Below are positions 8,763 to 17,049 of a DNA stretch of 64,000 bases, in pieces (position 1 is the stretch's first letter; each line of letters starts with the position of its first letter). Origin of the DNA: G963422565 sp963422565 (GTDB lineage: Bacteria; Pseudomonadota; Alphaproteobacteria; MPNO01); the NCBI GenBank assembly GCA_963422565.1, contig OY730228.1, positions 2,666,001 to 2,730,000 on the forward strand. Direction: 5' to 3'. Under the pieces are notes generated by a model. It did no database searches and was not told the DNA's origin. It saw only the letters and a program-made list of their open reading frames with translations. A program made the translations under genes and the position numbers.

Positions 8763-9619
8763 TCCGCGCCGATCCGCGACGCGCTGCCGGCCGCGAGATG
8801 GACTTCCGCGCTCGGGTTGATCCCCCGGGTCCAGCTCGGGTGGCGATCGAACAGGAGCGGGTCGTGGCCCGGGACGACGCGGGAGAGAGTCCCGCCGACG
8901 GCCGCGCTGATCCGCCGATAGGCGGCGAGGAGATTCCACGCGTTCCCCTGCACATAGGCGGGTGGCCACATGCGCTCGATATTGGCGTACCAGTAGACGC
9001 AGTCTCCGGCCACCGCATGGGGGCCGGACGATGTCGCGACCTCCACCCATTGCGACCCGAAGGTGTGCGAGTCGGCGGCGAGCCGCGCGGTGACGCCGGG
9101 AGCGATTTCCGCATCTCCGTCGAGGAACCGCACCCGCCGTTCGCCGATCAGCGCGTCGAGCCGCTCGAAATCGTTCGGGTTGATCGAGGACAGCGGCCAG
9201 GACGGGCCGCCGTCCGGCGCGCCGCCGGCCTCGTCGAGCACCCGCCGCCAGCCGTCATATTCGCGGCGCTGGACATGGAAGACCGCGTTGGGAAATCGGT
9301 CGAGATTGCCGGCATGGTCGAAATGCAGATGGGTGAGGACGACATCGGCCACATCCTCGGGGGCGAAGCCGATCTTGGCGAGGATCGCGTCCGGATGCTC
9401 CACCCGCTCATAGCGCTTGCCCGACGGCGACCGGCCGCCCTTCATCCCGGTATCGACCAGGATGAGCCGGGGCTCCCGCCCGCCGCCGTGGAGCGCGGTA
9501 TAGACCATCGGGTTGCGGACCATCCCGCGATTGCTCTCGACCAGCGTTCCGCCGAAGAAGTCGCGCGGCATGTCGGAGTGCGTATAGGCGAACGCCCAGA
9601 TCGAGTAGTCCGCGCGCAT
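8756..9619 (-). CDS. MBL-fold hydrolase, N-acyl homoserine lactonase-like
   Basis: 287 residues. 'VVLTHLHFDHAGNLDRFP' (about 92-108) holds the HxHxDH metal motif. 'LAADSHTFGSQWVEV' and 'VAGDCVYWYANIERM' hold the later His and Asp ligands, and 'VVPGHDP' the C-terminal His. The layout matches the AHL-lactonase/AttM type of metallo-beta-lactamase fold rather than glyoxalase II. The substrate could be a lactone or another cyclic ester or amide; quorum quenching is not implied by sequence alone. ATG 9619 is used because the next ATG upstream (9679) overlaps the GST gene. It is tightly linked to the gamma-glutamyltransferase-like gene. Confidence 0.86.
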   Translation of the reverse strand: MRADYSIWAFAYTHSDMPRDFFGGTLVESNRGMVRNPMVYTALHGGGREPRLILVDTGMKGGRSPSGKRYERVEHPDAILAKIGFAPEDVADVVLTHLHFDHAGNLDRFPNAVFHVQRREYDGWRRVLDEAGGAPDGGPSWPLSSINPNDFERLDALIGERRVRFLDGDAEIAPGVTARLAADSHTFGSQWVEVATSSGPHAVAGDCVYWYANIERMWPPAYVQGNAWNLLAAYRRISAAVGGTLSRVVPGHDPLLFDRHPSWTRGINPSAEVHLAAGSASRIGAEC

Positions 9620-9650
9620 GATCCGCAACCCGCGGCGGCCGATGCGGGAT

Positions 9651-10289
9651 TCAGGGCGCGGCCGGACCCATGGCCGCATCGTCGAGATCGGCGGCGCGGC
9701 GATAGGCGTCGCGGGCGGACAGCAGTGCCCGATAGGCCTCGAAGGCCGGGCGTTTCTCGATCAGCCCGTATTCGAGGCCCCAGACGATATGCGATCCGAC
9801 ATAGATGTCGGCCGCGGTGAACGCCTGGCCCGCGACATGGCCGCCGCCCTCGACCGCTCTCTCCAGCGCGCTCTCCAGCGTCGCCATCACGGTCGCGTAG
9901 TTGCCATAGCCCACCATGCTCTCCTTGTCGGGCGGCGGCACGAGATCGAAGGCGTTGTTGGTCACCGCCGCCTCCAGCGGGCCGGCGGCGAAGAACAGCC
10001 AGCGGTAATAGGCGCCCCGTTGCGCCGGCGGCGGGGCCAGCCCGGCGGCCGGGAAGGCGTCGGCAAGATAGGCGCAGATCGCCGCGCACTCGGTGACGAC
10101 CTGCCCGCCATGGCGGATCGCCGGCACCTTCCCCATCGGGTTGATGGAGATATAGGGCTCCGACTTTATCTCGGCGCCGTAGGAGACGAGCCGGGTCTCG
10201 TAGCGGGCGCCCAACTCCTCGAGCATCCAGCGGACGATCCGCCCGCGCGACATCGGGTTGGTGTAGAAGACAAGCTCCGCCGTCATCAT
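9651..10289 (-). CDS. Glutathione S-transferase family protein
   Basis: 212 residues. The thioredoxin-like N-terminal domain (1-80) has 'LVFYTNPMSRGRIVRWMLEE', with Ser14 or Arg15 at the usual catalytic position. It also has the cis-Pro segment 'NPMGKVPAI' and the gamma-glutamyl binding 'TECAAICAYLAD'. The all-helical C-terminal domain carries 'FTAADIYVGSHI', the N-capping box of GSTs. It is the first gene of a minus-strand set with the MBL hydrolase, gamma-glutamyltransferase and triple-Rid genes. GST plus gamma-glutamyltransferase suggests processing of a glutathione conjugate. The specific electrophile is unknown. Confidence 0.9.
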   Translation of the reverse strand: MMTAELVFYTNPMSRGRIVRWMLEELGARYETRLVSYGAEIKSEPYISINPMGKVPAIRHGGQVVTECAAICAYLADAFPAAGLAPPPAQRGAYYRWLFFAAGPLEAAVTNNAFDLVPPPDKESMVGYGNYATVMATLESALERAVEGGGHVAGQAFTAADIYVGSHIVWGLEYGLIEKRPAFEAYRALLSARDAYRRAADLDDAAMGPAAP

Positions 10290-10529
10290 GCCCTCCGTCC
10301 GGTCCGCCGCGCCCCTGGTATCACAGGGCGGCGCGCCGGCTCAATGGACGGTCATGCGCGCGCATCCGGCGACGCCGGCGATCGGCACCCGGAGGGGATC
10401 GCGAGATCGTGCGCGCGTATCGGCGTCGCCAACCGCAGGGCGGCTCCGATCAGATTCCCGACGCCGTCGTCCGACGGCAAGTTTGTGGCCGGGGCGTTCT
10501 TGGCGTTTATCGGGAGGAAAGGGGAGGGG
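10290..10529. other. Intergenic, GC-rich, no gene seen
   Basis: 240 bases between the enamidase-like gene and the GST gene. No frame shows family motifs. It should hold the promoter of the GST operon, but no convincing -35/-10 pair is visible. Confidence 0.4.
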
Positions 10530-11693
10530 TCAGACCGCCACGGGCAGGCGGTCGGCCGGGGGGGTGTTCCGGCTTCGCCCGCAGGCGATCCTGCCGTCGA
10601 CGATCACCATGCCGATGCCGGGGAGGTCGCCGAGCCCGACAGATTCGAGCAGGTCCCCGCCGGCGCTGTGCTGGGCGCGGTCGAGCAGGACGAAATCGGC
10701 GGCGCGGCCGATTTCGATCAGCCCGCAATCGAGGCCGCGCATCCGGGCGGTGTTGCCGGTGGCGAAGCAGAAGGCGGTCTCGGCAGGCACGTCGCCGAGG
10801 GCGGACAGCATCGCGACCATGCGCAGGATGCCGAGCGGCTGCACGCCGGAGCCCGCCGGCCCGTCGGTTCCCAGGATCACCCGGTCGAGCTGATCGAGTT
10901 CCGACGCCGTCCTGAGAGCGAACAGGGCCGCCTTCTCGTTGCCGTTATGGACGATCTCGATCCCGGCTCGGCACTGCGCGCACAGGCAGGCGATCTGGTC
11001 GAGCGGCAGCGCCGTGTGCCCGCCGTTGATATGGCCGATCACGTCGGGGCTGGCCTCGAGCACGACATCCTTGTCGATCAGCCCGGAGCCCGGGATCGAC
11101 GGCCCGCCGGTATGGATGGTAGACTGGATGCCGTATTTGCGCGCCCAGTCGACCATGGTCCGCGCCTCGTCGCCGGCCTTGACGCCGCCGAGGCCGATCT
11201 CGCCGAGCAGCGTCACCCCGGCCTCGGCCATCTCCTTGAAGTCCTCCTCGACCATCCCGGTCTCGAGGATCGGCGCCCCGGCGCGGACCTTCACCCCGCC
11301 GACCGGGAAGGAGGAGAAGGCGCGCTGCGCGGTGATGGCGAGCGCCACCACCCCCTTGGGGTCGCGCGGCCGGCCCGGCAGATGCACCTCCCCGGCCGAG
11401 ATCATCGTGGTCACCCCGCCGTTCATCGAGCTGTCGATCCAGTTGATCTGGCTCTGGCGCGGCGTCCAGTCGCCGAAGACGGGGTGCACATGGCTGTCGA
11501 TCAGCCCGGGGCAGAGCGCCGCGCCCATCGCGTCGACGACCGTCGCTGGGTTCCCGGTGTCGCAGTCGGCCTCCTTGCCGAACGCGGAGATCCGCCCGTC
11601 CTCGGCGACCAGCGTATCGGCATCGAGGATCGGGGCCTCGAGCGCCCCGGACAGCATCAGCCCGATATTCCGGACGACGAGCTTGTCGGCCAT
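10530..11693 (-). CDS. Amidohydrolase, enamidase-like
   Basis: 387 residues. Metal motif 'GLIDSHVHPVFGDW' (HxH at about 67-69). 'STIHTGGPSIPGSG' and 'DVIGHINGGHTALP' supply the later His ligands, and 'ILGTDGPAGSGVQP' the conserved Asp. These blocks are characteristic of enamidases, such as the one opening the reduced ring of nicotinate, within the amidohydrolase superfamily. Expected role: hydrolysis of a cyclic enamide, releasing ammonia. It lies 12 bases downstream of a Rieske oxygenase gene, and a second Rieske gene precedes that. The three probably form one operon for degrading a heterocyclic or methoxylated aromatic. Confidence 0.8.
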   Translation of the reverse strand: MADKLVVRNIGLMLSGALEAPILDADTLVAEDGRISAFGKEADCDTGNPATVVDAMGAALCPGLIDSHVHPVFGDWTPRQSQINWIDSSMNGGVTTMISAGEVHLPGRPRDPKGVVALAITAQRAFSSFPVGGVKVRAGAPILETGMVEEDFKEMAEAGVTLLGEIGLGGVKAGDEARTMVDWARKYGIQSTIHTGGPSIPGSGLIDKDVVLEASPDVIGHINGGHTALPLDQIACLCAQCRAGIEIVHNGNEKAALFALRTASELDQLDRVILGTDGPAGSGVQPLGILRMVAMLSALGDVPAETAFCFATGNTARMRGLDCGLIEIGRAADFVLLDRAQHSAGGDLLESVGLGDLPGIGMVIVDGRIACGRSRNTPPADRLPVAV

Positions 11694-11705
11694 CTCGCCG
11701 CCCGC

Positions 11706-12755
11706 CTATTCGGCGGCTTCGGCGCCGAGGGCGCCGCGTTCCGAGGCCGCCAGCCGCTCGATGATGCGGCGCGCCTGGAGCCCGCCGCCGTCATGGTTGA
11801 TGTCGACCCGCGGCGCATCGGGGTGGCTGCGGATATTGGCCTGCTGGAGACCGACGATCTCGAGGTCCTCGAGGAAGGCGGCATGTACGTTCTCGTAGAG
11901 CAGGTCGGTGATCCACGGCTCGTCTATCCGGAAGTCGTGCGCCTGCGCCCAGAAGTAATGCGTGGTCTCGGCGGTCTCCGGGGTGATCGCATTGAGATTG
12001 CGCATCGAGAAGCCCCGGCTGCGGTCGCCCTGCGGGGCGCCGGTCCCGGTCGGGGCGCCGCCCACGTCGAGGCGGACGAAGGCCGGCGGGGTGAATTCGA
12101 TGATCTGCCAGCGGTCGATCCGCGTGTCGGGGAGGAACCCGCCCGCCTTCTGGAAGAAGGGCGGCGGCGGGCTGTCGATCACCCAGCGGGTGACGCGGAC
12201 GAGATCGCCCTCGCGCTCGGCCTTCATCGGCGTCTCCGCGACCGCGTCGGTCCCCAGCGTGGTCGGATGCACATAGGAGAGATGCGACAGATCGAGGAGG
12301 TTTTCTACCAATAGGATGTAGTTCGCATCGAGATCGAGCTTCTCGCCGCGCGCCCGGTAGTCGGGATGGTCCATCCAGCGGAAATCCTCGATCTCCCCCG
12401 GATCGGCCAGCGCCGGGTCGCCCATCCACACCCAGATCCAACGGTAGCGCTCGACCACGGGGAAGCTGCGGACCCTGGCGCCCGGCGGCACCGCGGTCTG
12501 GCCCGGCACGCGTACGCAGCGCCCGTCCGGGTCGTAGACCAGCCCGTGATAGGGGCATTGGATCCGGTCGCCGACCAGCGTTCCCCTGGACAGGGGCGCG
12601 TGGCGGTGGCAGCAGCGATCCTCCAGCGCGACCGGGCTGCCGTCCTCGCGGCGGTAGAACACCAGCGGCAGGTCGAGCAGCGTGCGCCTCAGGGGGTTCT
12701 GACGCCCGACCTCGCGGTCCCAGGCGCCGACATACCAGGCGTTCCGAATGAACAT
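11706..12755 (-). CDS. Rieske non-heme iron oxygenase, VanA-like (copy 1)
   Basis: 349 residues, the length of vanillate O-demethylase oxygenase subunits. Rieske 2Fe-2S ligands are Cys48 and His50 in 'DRCCHRHAPLS' and Cys67 and His70 in 'QCPYHGL'. The mononuclear iron triad is in 'ENLLDLSHLSYVH' (Asp155 bridging, His158, His163). Likely O-demethylation or hydroxylation of an aromatic acid using electrons from a separate ferredoxin reductase; no such partner is nearby. It follows the paralogue at 12829-13902 after 73 bases, so a tandem duplication is probable. The first residues, 'MFIRNAWYVGAW', are typical of the family, supporting ATG 12755. Confidence 0.93.
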   Translation of the reverse strand: MFIRNAWYVGAWDREVGRQNPLRRTLLDLPLVFYRREDGSPVALEDRCCHRHAPLSRGTLVGDRIQCPYHGLVYDPDGRCVRVPGQTAVPPGARVRSFPVVERYRWIWVWMGDPALADPGEIEDFRWMDHPDYRARGEKLDLDANYILLVENLLDLSHLSYVHPTTLGTDAVAETPMKAEREGDLVRVTRWVIDSPPPPFFQKAGGFLPDTRIDRWQIIEFTPPAFVRLDVGGAPTGTGAPQGDRSRGFSMRNLNAITPETAETTHYFWAQAHDFRIDEPWITDLLYENVHAAFLEDLEIVGLQQANIRSHPDAPRVDINHDGGGLQARRIIERLAASERGALGAEAAE

Positions 12756-12828
12756 CCCCGCCTCCGTTCCGAAGGAAGATGGGGCGGCGGCGTGGAGGGC
12801 CGGCCGCCGCTCCCGCGCGCCGGCCCGG

Positions 12829-13902
12829 CTATTCCGCAGCGACCGCGGCGGCGGCCCGACCCCGCTCCTCGGCGATCTTTCGATCGATCAGGGCGCGGCC
12901 GGCGATTCCGGCGGCGTCCTGGTTGGTGTCGATGACCGGCCGGTCGTCCCAGTTCTCCTGCTGGAGATCGAAGACCTCCCAGTCCTGGTGGAAGGCCTGC
13001 CAGATCTGCTTGTACTGCATCTCCGTGAAGGCGGGATCGATCGCCTTGCCCGGCACCTGATAGGCGTTCGACCAGAAATAATGGGTCGTGGTCTCGGTCT
13101 CCGGCGTGACGAAGTTGAGATTGTGGAACCCGAACCCGTTCCCGGGCACGTCGCGGTCGAGCTCGGTATGGCCGAACTCCCGGCCCTCGGCGGCGTCGGG
13201 CGCTGCGCCGGTGAACAGCCGCACCGCGCCCGGCATGCGGAACTCGATGATCTGCCAGCGGTCGACGATCGTCTCCTCGGGCCAACCGCACATCTTCTGA
13301 TAGGTCGGGGGCGGGTTCTGGCCGATCGTCCAGCGCGCCACGGTGACGGAGTCCGCGTCCTTGAGGGTCTTGATCGCGGCATGTTCGGCGACCGCGGCGT
13401 TGCCGATGGTCGAGCGGTGGACGAAGGCGAGATGGGAGAGGTCGAGCAGGTTGTCGATGATCAGTCGATAATCGCCGTTGACATGGAAATAGGTGCCCTT
13501 GTCGCCCCAGTCCTCGGCGCTCTTCCACGGGTAGGGGACGATCAGCGCTTCGTCGGCGAGCGCCGGATCGCCCATCCATATCCAGATCCAGTTATAGCGC
13601 TCGACCACCGGGTAGGCGCGCACCTCCGCCCCCGGCGGGATGGTGGTCTGGCCGGGGACGCGCACGCATTTCCCGTCGACGTTGAATTCGAGGCCGTGAT
13701 AGTGGCAGCGCAGGATGCTGCCGTCGACCGCGCCCTTGCGCAGCGGCATCCGGCGGTGGCAGCAACGGTCCTCGAAGGCGACCGGCGCACCGTCCTCGCT
13801 GCGCCAGAAGACGATGTTCTCGTTGCAGATCTTGCGCGCGAACGGGGCGCGTCCGATCTCTTGCGGCTCGGCGGCCACATACCAGCAATTCCTCAGAAAC
13901 AT
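12829..13902 (-). CDS. Rieske non-heme iron oxygenase, VanA-like (copy 2)
   Basis: 357 residues. Rieske ligands Cys47, His49, Cys66 and His69; mononuclear site in 'DNLLDLSHLAFVH' (Asp154, His157, His162). Start 'MFLRNCWYVAAE' aligns with copy 1, so ATG 13902 is well supported. The two copies share the whole layout but differ widely in the substrate half (about 165-300), suggesting distinct substrates or a hetero-oligomer. It is the promoter-proximal gene of a minus-strand set ending in the enamidase-like gene. The divergent Rid-family gene starts 148 bases away, leaving a shared regulatory region at 13903-14050. Confidence 0.93.
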   Translation of the reverse strand: MFLRNCWYVAAEPQEIGRAPFARKICNENIVFWRSEDGAPVAFEDRCCHRRMPLRKGAVDGSILRCHYHGLEFNVDGKCVRVPGQTTIPPGAEVRAYPVVERYNWIWIWMGDPALADEALIVPYPWKSAEDWGDKGTYFHVNGDYRLIIDNLLDLSHLAFVHRSTIGNAAVAEHAAIKTLKDADSVTVARWTIGQNPPPTYQKMCGWPEETIVDRWQIIEFRMPGAVRLFTGAAPDAAEGREFGHTELDRDVPGNGFGFHNLNFVTPETETTTHYFWSNAYQVPGKAIDPAFTEMQYKQIWQAFHQDWEVFDLQQENWDDRPVIDTNQDAAGIAGRALIDRKIAEERGRAAAAVAAE

Positions 13903-14050
13903 GAGCGGGCTCCCTTCCGTGCCGGGGACATGGATCGAGACGGAGTATTCGACAGCCGGGAGCGCATGTCAATTTCGATCCGGTTCCGGGCTATAGTCCG
14001 GCGGACGCGGACGCGGCCCCGCACCCGCCGGACCCGAGAAGGAAGCCATC

Positions 14051-14443
14051 ATGCAGAACCGAGCGATGTATCCCGAGACCATCCACCCGCCGATCGGCGC
14101 CTACGCGCATGCGGTCGAGATCGCCGGGGACGCCAGGATCGCCTATGTCGCCGGCCAGGTGGGGATCGACAAGGACGGCGATGTCCCGGCCGATTTCGCC
14201 GCCCAGGCCGATCTCGCCTGGCACAACTGCATGGAGGTGCTCGCCTTCAACGGCATGCGGATGAAGGATGTGGTCAAGATCAACCATTTCCTGACCGACG
14301 CCGCCGATCTTCCGGCCTATAACGAGGTGCGCGCCAAATATCTCGGCGAGGAGCGCCCGGCCTCGACATTGCTGATCGTCGCCGGCCTCGCCCGGCCCGA
14401 ATTCCTCGTCGAGGTCGAGATGGTCGCCGCCATCCAGCGTTGA
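14051..14443 (+). CDS. RidA/YjgF family protein
   Basis: 130 residues, one Rid domain. 'ARIAYVAGQVGIDKDGDVP' is the family's first hairpin, and 'MKDVVKINHFLTDAADLPAYNE' the central helix. The arginine that defines imine-deaminating RidA enzymes appears replaced: the segment reads 'RPASTLLIV' where canonical proteins have P-A-R-S. It likely belongs to a non-deaminase Rid subgroup. It is transcribed away from the Rieske pair; CTATAG at 13994-13999 is a possible -10. A second Rid protein, with three domains, is at 5826-7124, so Rid proteins flank the catabolic region on both sides. Confidence 0.9.
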   Translation: MQNRAMYPETIHPPIGAYAHAVEIAGDARIAYVAGQVGIDKDGDVPADFAAQADLAWHNCMEVLAFNGMRMKDVVKINHFLTDAADLPAYNEVRAKYLGEERPASTLLIVAGLARPEFLVEVEMVAAIQR

Positions 14444-14549
14444 CGCCGCGCCGGCGCGCATCCTTGCGTGACCCGGGAGACGGTCCGAGAAGATGGGCGG
14501 GCCGATCCCGCGGGGCCGGCGGGAGGCGTGCATCGAGCCGGTCTATCCC

Positions 14550-14579
14550 GAGGCCGCGCGCGAGTTTCGGGTCGGGCTC
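14550..14579 (+). repeat. Dispersed repeat, copy R1
   Basis: The 20 bases GCGAGTTTCGGGTCGGGCTC at 14560-14579 recur exactly at 57730-57749. The preceding ten bases match there with two differences. It sits in the short gap between two convergent genes. Related copies are at 45988-46044 and, reversed, at 20158-20200. Confidence 0.6.
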
Positions 14580-14589
14580 TGTCAGGCTC

Positions 14590-16941
14590 TCACGCGTCCG
14601 CGGCCCCGGACTCCCTCTCCCGCCCGGCCGCGGCGATCGCCCGCCATACGGTCTCGGGCGAGGCCGGCATGGGCAGCCGGTCGATCCCGAGCGGGGCGAG
14701 CGCGTCGAGGACCGCGCTGGTCACCGCCGGCAGCGCGCCCACCGTCCCGGCCTCGCCCGCCCCCTTGACTCCGAGCGGGTTGGTCGCCGTCGGCACCGGG
14801 TTGGAGGCGACCCCGATCGCGCACAGATCGTCGGCCCGCGGCATCGCATAGTCCATGAAGGATCCAGAGAGGTTCTGCCCGCTTTCCCCGTCGAAGACCA
14901 GCCGCTCCATCAGCGCTTGGCCGAGCCCTTGGGCGACGCCGCCCTGGATCTGGCCCTCGAGCAGCAGCGGGTTGAGCACGGTGCCGACATCGTCGACCAC
15001 GCTGTAGGCGACGATGTCGACGCGGCCGGTCTCCGGGTCGATCTCGACCTCGCAGACATGGCAGCCGTTGGGGAAGTTCTCCACCTTCGACACGTAGCCG
15101 GCGGAGACTTCGAAACCCGGCTCGAACCCCTCCGGCAGCGCCCGCGGGTCGTAGGCCGCGCGCACGATCTCGCGGAAGGAGACGGCGCGGTCGGTGCCGG
15201 CGACGCGAAAGACGCCGTCCTCCGCCGCGAGATCCGATTCCGCCGCTTCCAGCAGATGGGCGGCGATGCGCCGCGCCTGCGCCGCGGCCTTCTCGGCGGC
15301 GCGCAGCACGGCGGACCCGCCCATCGTCGCCGAGCGCGAGCCGCCGGTGCCGCCGCCGATCGGCAGCGCGTCGGTGTCGCCCTCCTCGACGCGGACGGCC
15401 TCGGGCGCGAGCCCGAGCGCCCCGCAGACGATCTGCTTGTAGACCGTCTCATGTCCCTGGCCCTGGCTGATCGTGCCGACCTTGAGCGCCGCCGATCCGT
15501 CGGGTTCGAAGCGGAGGACGGCGCGCTCCTGGCTCGGCGCGCCGGCGCGCTCGATGGTGTTGGAGACGCCGATCCCGCGCAGCCGGCCGCGCGCCTCCGC
15601 TGCGGCTCGGCGCGCCGGGAAGTCGGCATGGTCCGCTGCGGCGAGCGCACGGTCGAGATTGTCCTCGAAGCGGCCGCAGTCATAGGTGAACACCAGCCCG
15701 GTGCGGAACGGCATCGCGCTCTCGGCGATGGTGTTGCGGCGCCTGAGCGCGACCGGGTCCATGTCTATCTCGCGCGCCGCGGCGTCGATGAGCTGTTCGA
15801 CGACATAGGCGGCCTCGGGCCGGCCGGCGCCGCGGTAGGGGCAGGTCGGGTTGGTGTTGGTGAACAGCCCCGATGTCTCGACATGGATTGCGGGCGTCAC
15901 GTAGGTCCCCGCCAGCGTGCCCAGGTTGGACGTCGCCGGACCGCCGGCGTTGGTCGCGACATAGGCGCCGATATTGACCCGGGTGCGCACCCTCAGCGCC
16001 AGGAACCCGCCGTCCGCGCCGAGGGCGAGCGCCGCATCGGTGACGTTGTCGCGCCCGTGATGGTCGCTGATCAGCGCTTCCGAGCGACCGCAGGTCCATT
16101 TGACTGGCCGCCCCACCCGTTCGGAGGCCCAGAGCAGCAGGATCTGCTCGGGATAGGTGCCGCCACGCAGGCCGAAACTGCCGCCGATATCGCGGACGCG
16201 GACGCGCAGGCCGGTCTCCGGAACGCCGAATATGTCTTCGGCCATCGTCCGGCGCAGCCGGTGCGGGTAGTGCACGCCGGCATGGAGCGTCCGGCGGCGC
16301 TCGCGCGGGTCGTGGTCGCCGATATAGGCGCGCGGCTCCATGGTGTTGGCGGCGGCGCGGGTGATCACGAAACGCCGCGTGACGACATGTGCGGCGGCGG
16401 CGATGGCGGCGTCGACTGCCGCGCGGTCGCCGAGGACATGGACGAAGCACTCGTTGCGGGGAACCTCGTCCCAGACCAGCACCGCCTCCGGAGCGTCGGC
16501 GGTCGCGGTGTCGATCACCGCCGCCAGCGGTTCGTAGTCGACCCCGATGGCCTCCGCCGCATCCGCCGCGGCGGATGCGGACTCCGCGACGACCACGGCC
16601 ACCGCCTCCCCGACATGGCGAACCCGGTCGAGCGCCAACGGGCGGAAGGGCGGCCGCGCCATCGGGACGCCGCCGCGTCGCGAGAGCGCGGTCTGGGTCG
16701 GGATCGTGCCATGGCCGGCCGCCGCGTAGTCGGCGCCGGTCAGCACCGCCAGCACGCCGGGCCGGCGCGCCGCCGCCGCCGTGTCGATCGCGCGGATCAC
16801 CGCATGGGCATGGGGTGAGCGGAGGATGGCGGCATGGGCGAGGCGCGGCAGCGCGACATCGTCGACGAAGCGCCCGCCGCCGGTCAGCAGCCGCGCGTCC
16901 TCGGTCCGTGGGACCGCCGTCCCGACATCGAATTGGCCCAT
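14590..16941 (-). CDS. Xanthine dehydrogenase family molybdopterin-binding subunit, stand-alone
   Basis: 783 residues, CoxL/CutL-type length. 'RTEDARLLTGGGRFVDDV' is the family start. Molybdopterin-binding blocks include 'RDIGGSFGLRGG', 'CPYRGAGRPEAAYVVE', 'GTISQGQGHETVYKQI' and 'GGTGGSRSATMGGSA'. The catalytic Glu is in 'GVKGAGEAGTVGA' (about residue 730). Normally this subunit works with an FAD subunit and a 2Fe-2S subunit, but neither is adjacent: the neighbours are a convergent Rid gene and a divergent SDR. Partners may be encoded elsewhere. Expected chemistry: hydroxylation of an aldehyde or N-heterocycle with water. Confidence 0.92.
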   Translation of the reverse strand: MGQFDVGTAVPRTEDARLLTGGGRFVDDVALPRLAHAAILRSPHAHAVIRAIDTAAAARRPGVLAVLTGADYAAAGHGTIPTQTALSRRGGVPMARPPFRPLALDRVRHVGEAVAVVVAESASAAADAAEAIGVDYEPLAAVIDTATADAPEAVLVWDEVPRNECFVHVLGDRAAVDAAIAAAAHVVTRRFVITRAAANTMEPRAYIGDHDPRERRRTLHAGVHYPHRLRRTMAEDIFGVPETGLRVRVRDIGGSFGLRGGTYPEQILLLWASERVGRPVKWTCGRSEALISDHHGRDNVTDAALALGADGGFLALRVRTRVNIGAYVATNAGGPATSNLGTLAGTYVTPAIHVETSGLFTNTNPTCPYRGAGRPEAAYVVEQLIDAAAREIDMDPVALRRRNTIAESAMPFRTGLVFTYDCGRFEDNLDRALAAADHADFPARRAAAEARGRLRGIGVSNTIERAGAPSQERAVLRFEPDGSAALKVGTISQGQGHETVYKQIVCGALGLAPEAVRVEEGDTDALPIGGGTGGSRSATMGGSAVLRAAEKAAAQARRIAAHLLEAAESDLAAEDGVFRVAGTDRAVSFREIVRAAYDPRALPEGFEPGFEVSAGYVSKVENFPNGCHVCEVEIDPETGRVDIVAYSVVDDVGTVLNPLLLEGQIQGGVAQGLGQALMERLVFDGESGQNLSGSFMDYAMPRADDLCAIGVASNPVPTATNPLGVKGAGEAGTVGALPAVTSAVLDALAPLGIDRLPMPASPETVWRAIAAAGRERESGAADA

Positions 16942-17049
16942 CTTTCGTCCCGCTGCGGGCGGGCCCCGACCGGCATGGCGGCAGCCGGGCGCCCTCGGTT
17001 AGAATGGTCGATCGCGACTATAGCATAAGCATATCCGGGGAGGCTTGGC

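Noticed and set aside
9618..12314. Very long open plus-strand frame (about 898 codons) opposite the GST, enamidase-like and Rieske genes
   Set aside because: It is antisense to genes with clear catalytic motifs, its product is Arg/Gly/Asp-rich and motif-free, and it arises from high-GC codon bias.
14440..16818. Long plus-strand frame opposite the molybdopterin subunit gene
   Set aside because: Antisense shadow; the minus strand carries a full CoxL-like protein.
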